From Dehalococcoidia bacterium (GTDB lineage: Bacteria; Chloroflexota; Dehalococcoidia; Lucifugimonadales; Lucifugimonadaceae), in the NCBI GenBank assembly GCA_012959765.1, contig DUCO01000024.1, positions 25,143-89,142 of the forward strand: a stretch of 64,000 nt of DNA. Direction: 5' to 3'. This document shows positions 8,799-16,361 of this stretch, piece after piece. Under the pieces are notes generated by a model that did not search any database, had not been told where the DNA came from, and worked only from the letters and a program-made list of their open reading frames with translations. Within the stretch, counting starts at the first letter, position 1. Each line of letters starts with the position of its first letter. The translations under genes and the position numbers were made by a program.

Positions 8799-8930
8799 AT
8801 GAAAAATACATCAAAACCATTGAACATCGGGACGCAGGTTCGGGTCGGCACTCGCACTAATTCGGTCGTCAAGTTTTTGCCCATCTTGCTATTCGTAGCG
8901 CTTGTTACCGCGCTCGCATTCACCGGCTAG
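8799..8930 (+). CDS. Small single-pass membrane protein, 43 residues
   Basis: A short frame starting at ATG 8799 encodes a basic, Asn/Thr-rich N-terminal half followed by one hydrophobic helix (FLPILLFVALVTALAF) and a two-residue tail. GGGG about 9 bases upstream may serve as a weak ribosome binding site. The frame stays open upstream to 8697, but that part looks non-coding. Its stop shares the palindromic CTAG with the stop of the convergent MFS gene. Unknown function. The case for a real gene is the compact basic-then-hydrophobic layout and its placement after a terminator. Confidence 0.4.
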   Translation: MKNTSKPLNIGTQVRVGTRTNSVVKFLPILLFVALVTALAFTG

Positions 8931-10207
8931 TTTGTACTGTCGCTTTGGGCGCTGTTGCCATCGATCCCTGAAGCTCCCTCCTGCTTAACGGGTCGTGCCA
9001 GCGCCAGAGCGACGATGCCGACAACAAAAATCGCCACGACAATCAACATCGACGAACCGAACGATCCCGTCTTGTCGTGAAGCGATCCTGCAATCAACGG
9101 TGCTCCCGTTCCTGAAGCGATCATTCCGACCTGCATCAGGCCCATGATCCCGCCGAACTCTTTCATGCCGAACGCTTCTTGAACTACGAGAACGATCAGG
9201 GCACCGAGTCCCCCAAACCCCAGTCCGAATATAAATATTCCGACCCACATCAAAACCCCGGCATCTCCCTGAGCTATGATTAGTACACCGATACCCTGAA
9301 GCGATACCGAAATGATTGTCGCAATGCGTGCGGTTATTCTCTCGCTGGCACGACCAAATGCGAGCTTGGATGCGATGCCCATACCGGCAATTATGCTGAC
9401 TGCCGAAGTAGCGACTGCCGGGGCGAATCCGCTTTCTTCAAAGTGCTGGCGTAGCTGGGTAAGCACTCCCTGATACGTGAATGTGGCCGCCACAAGCCCG
9501 ATCATGATCAGCCAGAAATTGTGGTTGACGAGGGCTTGTCGAACTGTGAGGCCAGCCCTTGCGGCGGCCCGAGCGATCTGCGCCTGGTCGCCACGACCGG
9601 TCCGCTTCATTTCAGCTTCGATTTTGTTTTCATCTTCAACAATGATGAATACCGCCACGATGGCGAGAGCCACCATGATTACGCCATAGGTGACGTAGGC
9701 GGCTTCCCAACTCACGGCAGCGATGATTGCGGCAGCTAGCGGAGGCATCGTCACTCCGCCAAAGTTGTTGCCCGCAACGACCGCTCCCATCACCCGACCA
9801 CGGGTTTTCGGGAACCACAGCCCGACCATTTTGCCCACGGGCATGATCGTTGCGCCGGGGAATCCGGCGTAGACCAGGGAGCTGAACAAATACCAGTGCC
9901 AGAGTTCGCTGATAAACGGTCGCAGCAGGAACCCTGAAGCGATCAGAAGCAGCGACGCGAACATCACCGGTTTAATGCCAACTCGATCACTCAGACTGCC
10001 AACAAATGGAGCCAACAGACCGGATATGAACGAAAACGCCAGCGATAGGTTCAGTTGAGTTTGCGTCCAGCCAAACTCTTCTTTGAGTGGCCCTGCAAAT
10101 TCCCCGAACGCGTACTGTGCCATCCCCACCGAAAGTCCGGTCGAAAGAAACACAACAAGGGCGATCGGGTAGCCACGATAAATTCGGCCAATTACGGGTA
10201 TCGACAT
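8927..10207 (-). CDS. MFS transporter, monocarboxylate/oxalate-formate antiporter-like
   Basis: A 426-residue twelve-helix carrier. The first half has VVFLSTGLSVGMAQYAFGEF, then FVGSLSDRVGIKPVM (motif A-like, D-R-x-G) and WFPKTRGRVMG, a stretch typical of the OFA/monocarboxylate branch. The second half repeats the layout (KLAFGRASERITARI). The frame is open back to 10702, but the ATG at 10207 (MSIPVIGRIYRG) lies just before the first helix and the extension looks unrelated. It is divergent from the HpaI-type aldolase, so a carboxylated sugar breakdown substrate is a reasonable guess. Located in the inner membrane. Confidence 0.82.
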   Translation of the reverse strand: MSIPVIGRIYRGYPIALVVFLSTGLSVGMAQYAFGEFAGPLKEEFGWTQTQLNLSLAFSFISGLLAPFVGSLSDRVGIKPVMFASLLLIASGFLLRPFISELWHWYLFSSLVYAGFPGATIMPVGKMVGLWFPKTRGRVMGAVVAGNNFGGVTMPPLAAAIIAAVSWEAAYVTYGVIMVALAIVAVFIIVEDENKIEAEMKRTGRGDQAQIARAAARAGLTVRQALVNHNFWLIMIGLVAATFTYQGVLTQLRQHFEESGFAPAVATSAVSIIAGMGIASKLAFGRASERITARIATIISVSLQGIGVLIIAQGDAGVLMWVGIFIFGLGFGGLGALIVLVVQEAFGMKEFGGIMGLMQVGMIASGTGAPLIAGSLHDKTGSFGSSMLIVVAIFVVGIVALALARPVKQEGASGIDGNSAQSDSTN

Positions 10208-10466
10208 TATTCGCTTGCCGGCGTTGGTTTTGGCATTAGATTCGGCGTTGGACTCGGAGCTGGGCTTGATTCTGGCGACAACTCGCGCCGGGAAGTAAAC
10301 GAAATAATCTCGGTGTAGTTCAAGCTGGCTGTATACTCCGCCCGCGTTCTTGCCAAATTCCCAAAAAGCAGGACGCTGGTTCGATTCGGCGTGAGTCACG
10401 GTAGCATCTGCCCCATCCCGCGTCATGGCAAGCTTCGGCACGTCTCGTGCATACAGGAGAATTATT

Positions 10467-11189
10467 TTGCGATCAAGCAATATTCGTAAGGCGATTAACA
10501 ACGGAACTATTTCGCACAACCTAACTGTGACGTTCCCTGAACCGACGATCGCCGAGTGGGCTGGATACGCCGGCTTCGACGGCCTACACCTCGATATGGA
10601 GCACGGTGTTTTCGACTGGGAATCGGTCGAGATGATGTGCCGGGTTGCCGATATGCACGGCATGACCTGCAGCGCTCGTATCCCCAACACCGAGACCGAC
10701 ACGATTTTGCGGGCATTCGACAGGGGGCTGATGGGAATCCTGTGCCCTCACGTTGATAACGCCGAGCAGGCGCAACGAATAGCGATGGCTGCACGATTTG
10801 GCCCAGAAGGCGCACGCTCGTTTGGTACTTCTCGTGGACGTGACTACGGAATGCACGATATGACTCCCGCCGAGTACATGGCTGAATTCAACCGGGAAGT
10901 TACTGTTGCGATTCAGATCGAAACGAAGAACGCTGCAGAGACTATCGAAGAGATTCTGGATGTTGAAGGCATCGATCTCATCACGTTTGGGGCGCAAGAT
11001 CTTGCCCAGTCGTATGGCCACCCCGGTCATCCGGAACATCCCGAAGTTGTCGAGGCCATGGCGTCGGTCGTAACGGCTGTGCACGCTCGTGGCAGGCTCA
11101 TGTCATCCGATGTCGAACGTGGAATCAACTTGGTTCAATGGCTTCCTGAAAAGCTCAAAGACTGGCTGGCGGAATCTCGATCAAAGTAG
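10467..11189 (+). CDS. HpcH/HpaI-type 2-keto-3-deoxy acid aldolase
   Basis: A 240-residue class II pyruvate aldolase. Catalytic His and substrate Arg occur in LHLDMEHGVFDW and CSARIPNTE. The divalent-metal ligands are the Glu of AIQIETKNAAE and the Asp of FGAQDLAQSYGHPG. The family cleaves 4-hydroxy-2-keto acids, such as 2-keto-3-deoxy-L-rhamnonate, into pyruvate and an aldehyde. TTG 10467 is chosen because AGGAGA precedes it by 7 bases and it gives a normal N-terminus; the frame is open to 10425. This enzyme would follow the dehydratase at 6267-7442 in an acid-sugar pathway. An NHL propeller gene follows 61 bases downstream. Confidence 0.85.
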   Translation: MRSSNIRKAINNGTISHNLTVTFPEPTIAEWAGYAGFDGLHLDMEHGVFDWESVEMMCRVADMHGMTCSARIPNTETDTILRAFDRGLMGILCPHVDNAEQAQRIAMAARFGPEGARSFGTSRGRDYGMHDMTPAEYMAEFNREVTVAIQIETKNAAETIEEILDVEGIDLITFGAQDLAQSYGHPGHPEHPEVVEAMASVVTAVHARGRLMSSDVERGINLVQWLPEKLKDWLAESRSK

Positions 11190-11250
11190 ATTTCATCAGC
11201 AATCACCGTTTTATCTATTGACCCAAGCTAACGACCACGAAACTCAACCA

Positions 11251-12213
11251 ATGACCACTGCTACTTCACAGACGAAATACAAACCCGTTGCAGGATGGGC
11301 AAAGCTGCCAATGGGAGTGACCTTCCGAGGAGACGCTACATCGATTGCCGTTGACTCAAAAGACAACGTCTACGTTTTCAATCGCGGTACCGAACCGATT
11401 GCGGTGTTTGATATTGATGGCAACTTTGTGAGAGGAATGGGCCACGGCGAGTTCGTGCGACCGCATGGCATTGAGATCGATGCCGACGATAATCTGTATC
11501 TAGTCGATGATGACGGCCATATTGTTCAGAAGCGCACAAACGATGGCGAGGTGATCTTCACGCTGGGCACCAAGGGTGAACCGTGTGAGTGGCAGAGCGG
11601 CGGGATGTTCAACCGACCCACCGATATTGCGATTCACCCCGGTACTGGTGAACTGTTTGTTTCCGATGGCTACGGCAACTCCCGGATTCACAAGTTCGAT
11701 CCCGACGGTAAGCACATCTTGTCGTGGGGTGAATCGGGAACTGATCCCGGTCAGTTCAGCCTGCCACACAACATCAGCATGCTCGGTACCGACAAGGTGA
11801 TTGTTGCCGACCGAGAGAACTTCCGCCTTCAGATATTTACGACCGATGGTGAGTTCGTCGAACAGATCCACATCCACCATCCGATGTCGGTCACACAGGG
11901 CAAGGGCGACGACAGGGCGTTATACGTAGGCGAGATGATTCCGCCCCCGGTTCAACAGGGAGTGCCGAATCTAGGCGCGATGATCGCTGTTCTTTCACCA
12001 GAGGGCCAGTTCCTTCAGCATCTTGGTGGTCCGCTGCCGGGTGAGGGCGTCTGGCAGTTCACTGCTCCGCACGGTGTTTCGACCGACTCACAAGGCTCTG
12101 TGTACGCAGCCGAGGTTGCATGGACGAACTACTTCTCGAATCCCGAAAACTCGGGCAGCGAGGTGTTGCCACTTGGCGAAGTTGTAAGCATGCGCAAGTG
12201 GAGGCGGGTCTGA
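11251..12213 (+). CDS. NHL-repeat beta-propeller protein (copy A)
   Basis: A 320-residue protein built of NHL-type propeller blades, for example SIAVDSKDNVYVFNRG, GIEIDADDNLYLVDDDGHIV, DIAIHPGTGELFVSDGYGNS and VIVADRENFRLQIF. About six blades are seen and no signal peptide. It closely resembles the next gene (SDGYGNSRIHK and REN-FRLQ in the same places), so the two are tandem paralogs. NHL propellers serve as binding scaffolds or as lyases and lactonases, including peptidylglycine alpha-amidating lyase-like proteins. A lactonase or lyase role beside a sugar-acid pathway is only a guess. ATG 11251 is used; the frame is open further upstream. Confidence 0.8.
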   Translation: MTTATSQTKYKPVAGWAKLPMGVTFRGDATSIAVDSKDNVYVFNRGTEPIAVFDIDGNFVRGMGHGEFVRPHGIEIDADDNLYLVDDDGHIVQKRTNDGEVIFTLGTKGEPCEWQSGGMFNRPTDIAIHPGTGELFVSDGYGNSRIHKFDPDGKHILSWGESGTDPGQFSLPHNISMLGTDKVIVADRENFRLQIFTTDGEFVEQIHIHHPMSVTQGKGDDRALYVGEMIPPPVQQGVPNLGAMIAVLSPEGQFLQHLGGPLPGEGVWQFTAPHGVSTDSQGSVYAAEVAWTNYFSNPENSGSEVLPLGEVVSMRKWRRV

Positions 12214-12289
12214 TCGATCTGCACCAACCGCTAATTTTCTCAACCTATTTCAACTTCGAAAAATCCCGAATAACCGCCAGGAACAACTA

Positions 12290-13237
12290 ATGGTCAACGC
12301 CGCAACATCAGCAACCGTCTACGAACCAGTCCCGTACTGGGCAAAACTTCCACATCCGATGTTTTTCAAAGAGGCAACTTCGGTTGCTGTCGATTCGAAT
12401 GACAACGTGTACGTGTTCAACCGGGGCGATCATCCGGTCATCATCTTCGATAAAGATGGCAATTTTCTCGAGACGTGGGGCGCCGGAGAGTTCGTTCGAC
12501 CGCATGGCATCACTATCGATGCTGAAGACAATCTGTATTTGGCCGACGATGACGCACACATGGTTGAAAAGCGAACCAAAGAGGGCAAGCTAATCTTCCG
12601 ACTTGGCGAAAAAGGTAAGGCTGCGGCATGGCAGGAAGGCGATCCTTTCAACCGACCCACCCACGTTGCGATTCACCCCGATTCAGGCGATCTCTTCATT
12701 TCAGACGGCTACGGAAATTCTCGAATTCACAAGTACGACTCCGACGGGACTCACATCAAGTCGTGGGGTAGCCCGGGTTCGTTACCAGGCCAATTTTCAC
12801 TACCGCACAACATAGCCATGAACGGCACCGACAGAGTAACTCTCGCCGACCGAGAAAACTTTCGTCTTCAGACGTTCACAACTGACGGTGAATTCGTGGA
12901 GCAGATCCACTCGCACCGACCCATAGCAATTACCAATGGCAAGGGTGCTGACACGAACCTCTACGTTGCTGAAGCCGGACCGCCTCCAGTGCAGGAAGGC
13001 GTGCGAAGACTGGGTCTTCGTATTGCCGTAATGGACCGCGAAGGCAACGAGGCTACCCGATTTGGAAATGAACTCGGTGGCGAAGGCCACGACCAGTTCA
13101 TCGCACCACACGCCATAAGTGTCGACTCCGAAGGCTCGGTCTATGTGGCTGAAGTTTCCTACACGGCATTCGGCTCACACCAAGACCCCGTGCGAGAGGT
13201 AACCAGCCTCCGAAAGTGGAAACGGGTTAGCGGGTAA
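12290..13237 (+). CDS. NHL-repeat beta-propeller protein (copy B)
   Basis: A 315-residue NHL propeller, tandem paralog of the preceding gene. Blade motifs are SVAVDSNDNVYVFNRGDHP, GITIDAEDNLYLADDDAHMV, HVAIHPDSGDLFISDGYGNS and VTLADRENFRLQTF. AGGAA before ATG 12290 supports the start. There is no signal peptide or membrane segment, so it is expected in the cytoplasm. It is followed after 19 bases by the PPOX-fold gene, probably in one transcript. Copy A and copy B share the order and spacing of all blades, which points to whole-gene duplication. Confidence 0.82.
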   Translation: MVNAATSATVYEPVPYWAKLPHPMFFKEATSVAVDSNDNVYVFNRGDHPVIIFDKDGNFLETWGAGEFVRPHGITIDAEDNLYLADDDAHMVEKRTKEGKLIFRLGEKGKAAAWQEGDPFNRPTHVAIHPDSGDLFISDGYGNSRIHKYDSDGTHIKSWGSPGSLPGQFSLPHNIAMNGTDRVTLADRENFRLQTFTTDGEFVEQIHSHRPIAITNGKGADTNLYVAEAGPPPVQEGVRRLGLRIAVMDREGNEATRFGNELGGEGHDQFIAPHAISVDSEGSVYVAEVSYTAFGSHQDPVREVTSLRKWKRVSG

Positions 13238-13256
13238 GGCTCAAGGGAGAAATGCG

Positions 13257-13730
13257 ATGAGTCCAGCATCTGGGAAGTTATCGACCGAAGAGATCGACGC
13301 GTTTCTCGCTCAGCCGATCATTGCTCGTATGGCAACTGTTCAGCCCGATGGAGCTCCGCACGTAGCAGCGATGTGGCAGCACTGGGACGGCGAGGTGATG
13401 TGGGTCATTCCTCGCAGTAAATCGAGCTGGTACACCAACTTGAGCCAGGAGCCACGCGTGTGCATTTTGTGCGCTGATGATGTGAACCCGGAGCACTCGA
13501 GAGTCACGATCGAGGGCATTGCAGAAGTGGTCGAGGGACCTGTTGCACTTGTCGGTCGTACAAAGGAAATCGCCGATGAAATGGCGATTCGGTACATGGG
13601 GCCAAACGGGCCGACTTATGCGGCGAAAACGGCTAATCGGCTACGGTATCTGGTGAAGATCGTTCCAACAAAGATCACGTCGTGGCGTGGAGAGTGGCAT
13701 CCCCGGTACATCGTTACCGAGAACGACTAA
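13257..13730 (+). CDS. Pyridoxamine 5'-phosphate oxidase-fold (PPOX) protein
   Basis: A 157-residue split-barrel flavin/F420-binding protein. The start region (FLAQPIIARMATVQPDGAPH) is the classic PPOX opening, followed by MWVIPRSKSSWYTNLSQEPR and a V-T-I-E-G strand. The family includes F420-dependent reductases, heme-utilisation proteins and true PNPOx. The short length and lack of the C-terminal PNPOx dimerisation region favour the F420/FMN group. AAGGGAGAA precedes ATG 13257. It follows the NHL pair closely and converges with the DfsB-like gene, leaving only two bases between their stops. Confidence 0.8.
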   Translation: MSPASGKLSTEEIDAFLAQPIIARMATVQPDGAPHVAAMWQHWDGEVMWVIPRSKSSWYTNLSQEPRVCILCADDVNPEHSRVTIEGIAEVVEGPVALVGRTKEIADEMAIRYMGPNGPTYAAKTANRLRYLVKIVPTKITSWRGEWHPRYIVTEND

Positions 13731-13732
13731 TT

Positions 13733-14194
13733 TCATTCAGTAGTCGGTGATGCCAGCGAGAATTTTGACGCCCAGATTCTGATCTGCGACCCGTGTTCCT
13801 GATAGTGGAGCACAGTGCAGGAATCGATCATCTCGCGGACCGGGTCGTATGGCTCGAAGTAGGCGGTCGGTGCCTTTGCCAGCTGATCACGCAGCGAACG
13901 GTGAACCTGCTCCATCTCTTCAACGGTCTGGCGTGGAGTGTTGCCTTTCTTCTGGTCCGCAGCGTTCGCATTAAAGCGATCGATGTTCCCTACAGGTTCT
14001 ATGCTGCCACGGTCGAGTGAGGTAACCAGTTCCCATTCCCACGTCGTAATGTGCCCGACGATATCGGTAACCGACTGGCTTTCCAGGACGCCCGGCTTCG
14101 CCATGTCATCACTGACAAGTTGGTCAAGCGAATTTCTGAACTGTCGCCAGTTATCGTCGATAGCAGCGAGAACTGCGCTTTTGCGGTCTTTGAT
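13733..14194 (-). CDS. ClbS/DfsB-like DinB-superfamily protein with non-canonical ATC start
   Basis: A four-helix-bundle protein of the ClbS/DfsB type. The helix that opens the family (KSAVLAAIDDNWRQFRNSLD) lies upstream of the first ATG (14104), in a frame that has no ATG, GTG or TTG between the preceding stop and 14104. An ATC at 14194 gives the normal N-terminus and sits 9 bases after GGAG (14204-14207), so ATC is proposed as the start, giving 153 residues. An ATT at 14200 is also possible but lies too close to GGAG. Core His-bearing blocks are DIVGHITTWEWELV and LHYQEHGSQI. Function in this organism is unknown; relatives protect against or modify small reactive molecules. Confidence 0.68.
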   Translation of the reverse strand: MKDRKSAVLAAIDDNWRQFRNSLDQLVSDDMAKPGVLESQSVTDIVGHITTWEWELVTSLDRGSIEPVGNIDRFNANAADQKKGNTPRQTVEEMEQVHRSLRDQLAKAPTAYFEPYDPVREMIDSCTVLHYQEHGSQIRIWASKFSLASPTTE

Positions 14195-14328
14195 GGAAAT
14201 TGGCTCCGGGTGGGGCGTTAGGCTCTCGGCGTGTAAGTGCGTTGACAGATTACGTTAGGAAGCCTAGCGTGGCGAGCCCGCGCTGATTTGCGCGATCCAG
14301 AACCGAATATCCCTATGGTGGCGAATTT

Positions 14329-15222
14329 ATGACTACAGTTGGTGAAGGCAAATTTCAGTATGAGGTGGATCGAGATTGGCTGCGCCACAAGCCGGCGTTC
14401 TGGGAACTTGGGCAGTGTGCCGACGTTGGAGTCGACTCTCAGGACCGTGTGTGGCTGTTCAGCCGCTCGAAGCACCCGGTTACTTGCTGGACTATCGATG
14501 GTCAGTTCATCGGGTCGTGGGGCGATCTGGGGCTCGACAAGGGCGAGTTTCGAGTTCCGCACGGTGTCTTCATCGATAAAGACGACAACATCTGGCTCGC
14601 CGATCACCAGACACACCAGGTGACGAAGCACAACGAAAACGGCGATGTGCTTATGGAACTTGGCACGCACGGATACGCTGCCATCACGGTAACGAACACC
14701 AACGAGCAGGGCTCACCGTTCAACAACCCGACCGGACTGGCTATTGCCACCGATGGCCGCTTGTTTGTTTCTGATGGCTATGGAAACCGAAGGGTCCATC
14801 GGTTCAGTGCAGATGGCGAACTCGAAGACTCTTGGGGAGAATCTGGAAAAGGGCCGGGGCAGTTCTCGATTCTCCACAAGGTTGGGGTCGATAAGAACAA
14901 CAAGGTTTACATCTGCGATCGCGAGAACAACCGAATTCAGATTTTTGACGTGGACGGCAACTATTTGACCGAATGGACTGACTTGGTTGGTCCCGGCGAT
15001 ATCTTCTTCGATGGCGACGTTGCGTACGTGGTTGAGCAGGGCGGCGGCAATGGCGTTTCGATCTGGACTCTCGATGGCGAGTTGATTACCCGATGGCGCG
15101 GTAATCCCGATGCTTCTCAGGCTGCCCACGGCGGGGCGTTCGATTCGCAAGGCAACCTGTACATCGCCGAAATCGGAGAAGCTGGCAGGGGCCAGCTGGT
15201 TACTAAGTTCAGTTTGATCTAA
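14329..15222 (+). CDS. NHL-repeat beta-propeller protein (copy C)
   Basis: A 297-residue NHL propeller, more distant from copies A and B. Blades include GVDSQDRVWLFSRSKHP, GVFIDKDDNIWLADHQTHQV, GLAIATDGRLFVSDGYGN and VYICDRENNRIQIFD. It ends with the blade FDSQGNLYIAEIGE. The DGYGN-x-R and DREN-R-Q signatures are shared with the other two. There is no signal peptide. ATG 14329 follows a weak GGTGG. A palindromic repeat lies between its stop and the convergent Fur gene. Likely the same biochemical role as A and B on a different substrate, which is inference. Confidence 0.8.
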   Translation: MTTVGEGKFQYEVDRDWLRHKPAFWELGQCADVGVDSQDRVWLFSRSKHPVTCWTIDGQFIGSWGDLGLDKGEFRVPHGVFIDKDDNIWLADHQTHQVTKHNENGDVLMELGTHGYAAITVTNTNEQGSPFNNPTGLAIATDGRLFVSDGYGNRRVHRFSADGELEDSWGESGKGPGQFSILHKVGVDKNNKVYICDRENNRIQIFDVDGNYLTEWTDLVGPGDIFFDGDVAYVVEQGGGNGVSIWTLDGELITRWRGNPDASQAAHGGAFDSQGNLYIAEIGEAGRGQLVTKFSLI

Positions 15223-15245
15223 TTCACACCTCGTTCCCAAAGTTG

Positions 15246-15375
15246 GATTTCCCGACCGGGGCGCAGCGAAGTGGAGGGATCTCGCAGGACTGTGTGTTCA
15301 TTTCAGCTAACGACTCGCGCGTCCCCACACCAGATCCCTCGGCTCCGATGACTCCGCTCGGGGAATCGGAGTTTG
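15246..15375. repeat. Dispersed intergenic palindromic repeat (gatttcccgac family), copy 1
   Basis: It begins GATTTCCCGACC and contains a perfect inverted pair, GAGGGATCT (15274-15282) and AGATCCCTC (15332-15340), around CGCGCGTCCCCAC. It then ends GACTCCGCTCGGGGA. The same ordered blocks recur at 43425-43535 and, in shortened form, at 26939-27010. All three lie between convergent genes. Confidence 0.8.
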
Positions 15376-15395
15376 CGCAGTTGCCAGCTGCCCGA

Positions 15396-15824
15396 TCACG
15401 CCCCTGGACAATCATGCTCGATACCTGAGAGCACCAGATGGGTCGCGTTCACGTGAAAACCGTGACGCTCGTGCACCTTCGAAATGAACTCCTGAACTAG
15501 TTCGTCGTCGAGAGGCAGAGTTCGTCCGCATTCGGTGCACTGAATGTGGTGGTGATTCGACTGGCTGATCCATTCGAATACCGTATCGCCGGGGCTCAGC
15601 CGCGACTCTGCGACGAGACCAACTCCACCGAGATCGCTGAGTACTCGATAAACCGTGGACTGATCGAACTTCGAGTCACCGCCAGCGAGAGCGGATATCA
15701 CTTCAGAGACGGTCATGTGGTTGTGCGTTTCACGCAGTACGTCGATGACGGCCTTGCGAGCTGGTGTGGCTCTGAGGCCGGATCCGCGTAGTACGTCGGT
15801 TGAAGATTCACTAGGTTCGGGCAT
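15396..15824 (-). CDS. Fur family transcriptional regulator
   Basis: A 142-residue Fur/PerR/Zur-type repressor. The N-terminal winged helix (GLRATPARKAVIDVLRE, then STVYRVLSDLGGVGLV) is followed by the metal/dimer domain with HHHIQCTECGRTLPLDD. That region carries the family His cluster and one CxxC pair. The second CxxC of zinc-structured members is reduced to a single Cys near the end (HDCPGA). Which metal it senses cannot be decided. It is divergent from the SRPBCC/PIG-L pair, with 108 bases between them where an operator could lie, but no clear Fur box is seen. Confidence 0.88.
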   Translation of the reverse strand: MPEPSESSTDVLRGSGLRATPARKAVIDVLRETHNHMTVSEVISALAGGDSKFDQSTVYRVLSDLGGVGLVAESRLSPGDTVFEWISQSNHHHIQCTECGRTLPLDDELVQEFISKVHERHGFHVNATHLVLSGIEHDCPGA

Positions 15825-15932
15825 TGTTTTCGGTAGGATCAGTGATTACTTTGAGGGTCAGGTTCGTCGCAAGTTTCTCACGTTTATCGGGATTCCAGTT
15901 CCATTTTCACAAACAAACTCTTCAAATTCGAT

Positions 15933-16361
15933 ATGTCTTCGAGCATTTACGTGGATGCTCCGGCCGAACGCGTTTGGAAGTTGATCGACGAAGCCAGGTA
16001 CTGGCCAGAGTGGTCGACGATATGTGTAAAAGTCTGGGGTGCGCCTGACGAAGACGGATGGCAGCGAGGGCATCGGTTTGGGTTCCTGCTCAGGATTGGC
16101 GGGAGGCAAATCCCGTTTTTCGTGACGATTACCCGAGTAGAAGCTGGGAAGTTGATTAAATGGCACTCGACGAAGTTCACTATCACTGCGGTACGGTCGA
16201 TATCAGTTGAATCCGAGGGAAACGGCTGTCGAGTGACCGACAGCAAGTGTTTCTCCAGCTACTTATTGCCGATCGGATTGGCCTATCCGCGCGGAATTAT
16301 TCGAACAATGACCGAGTCATGGCTGTCTGAGATCAAAAACGAAGCAGAATCACACGAATGA
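15933..16361 (+). CDS. SRPBCC-fold polyketide cyclase/dehydrase-like protein
   Basis: A 142-residue START-like protein with the opening SSIYVDAPAERVWKLIDEA and the following WPEW motif typical of the polyketide cyclase/dehydrase and lipid transport family. The middle contains ITRVEAGKLIKWHS, a common strand pair. It is unlike the CoxG-type protein at 1177-1629. Its stop overlaps the start of the PIG-L gene by four bases (ATGA), so the two are translationally coupled. The ligand is unknown. Confidence 0.75.
   Translation: MSSSIYVDAPAERVWKLIDEARYWPEWSTICVKVWGAPDEDGWQRGHRFGFLLRIGGRQIPFFVTITRVEAGKLIKWHSTKFTITAVRSISVESEGNGCRVTDSKCFSSYLLPIGLAYPRGIIRTMTESWLSEIKNEAESHE

Noticed and set aside
10208..10702. 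N-terminal extension of the MFS carrier to 10702
   Set aside because: It overlaps the aldolase start on the other strand, has unrelated composition, and the ATG at 10207 lies just before the first helix.
15825..15932. Fur box between the Fur gene and the SRPBCC gene
   Set aside because: No convincing palindrome with Fur or PerR spacing was found in the 108-base gap.
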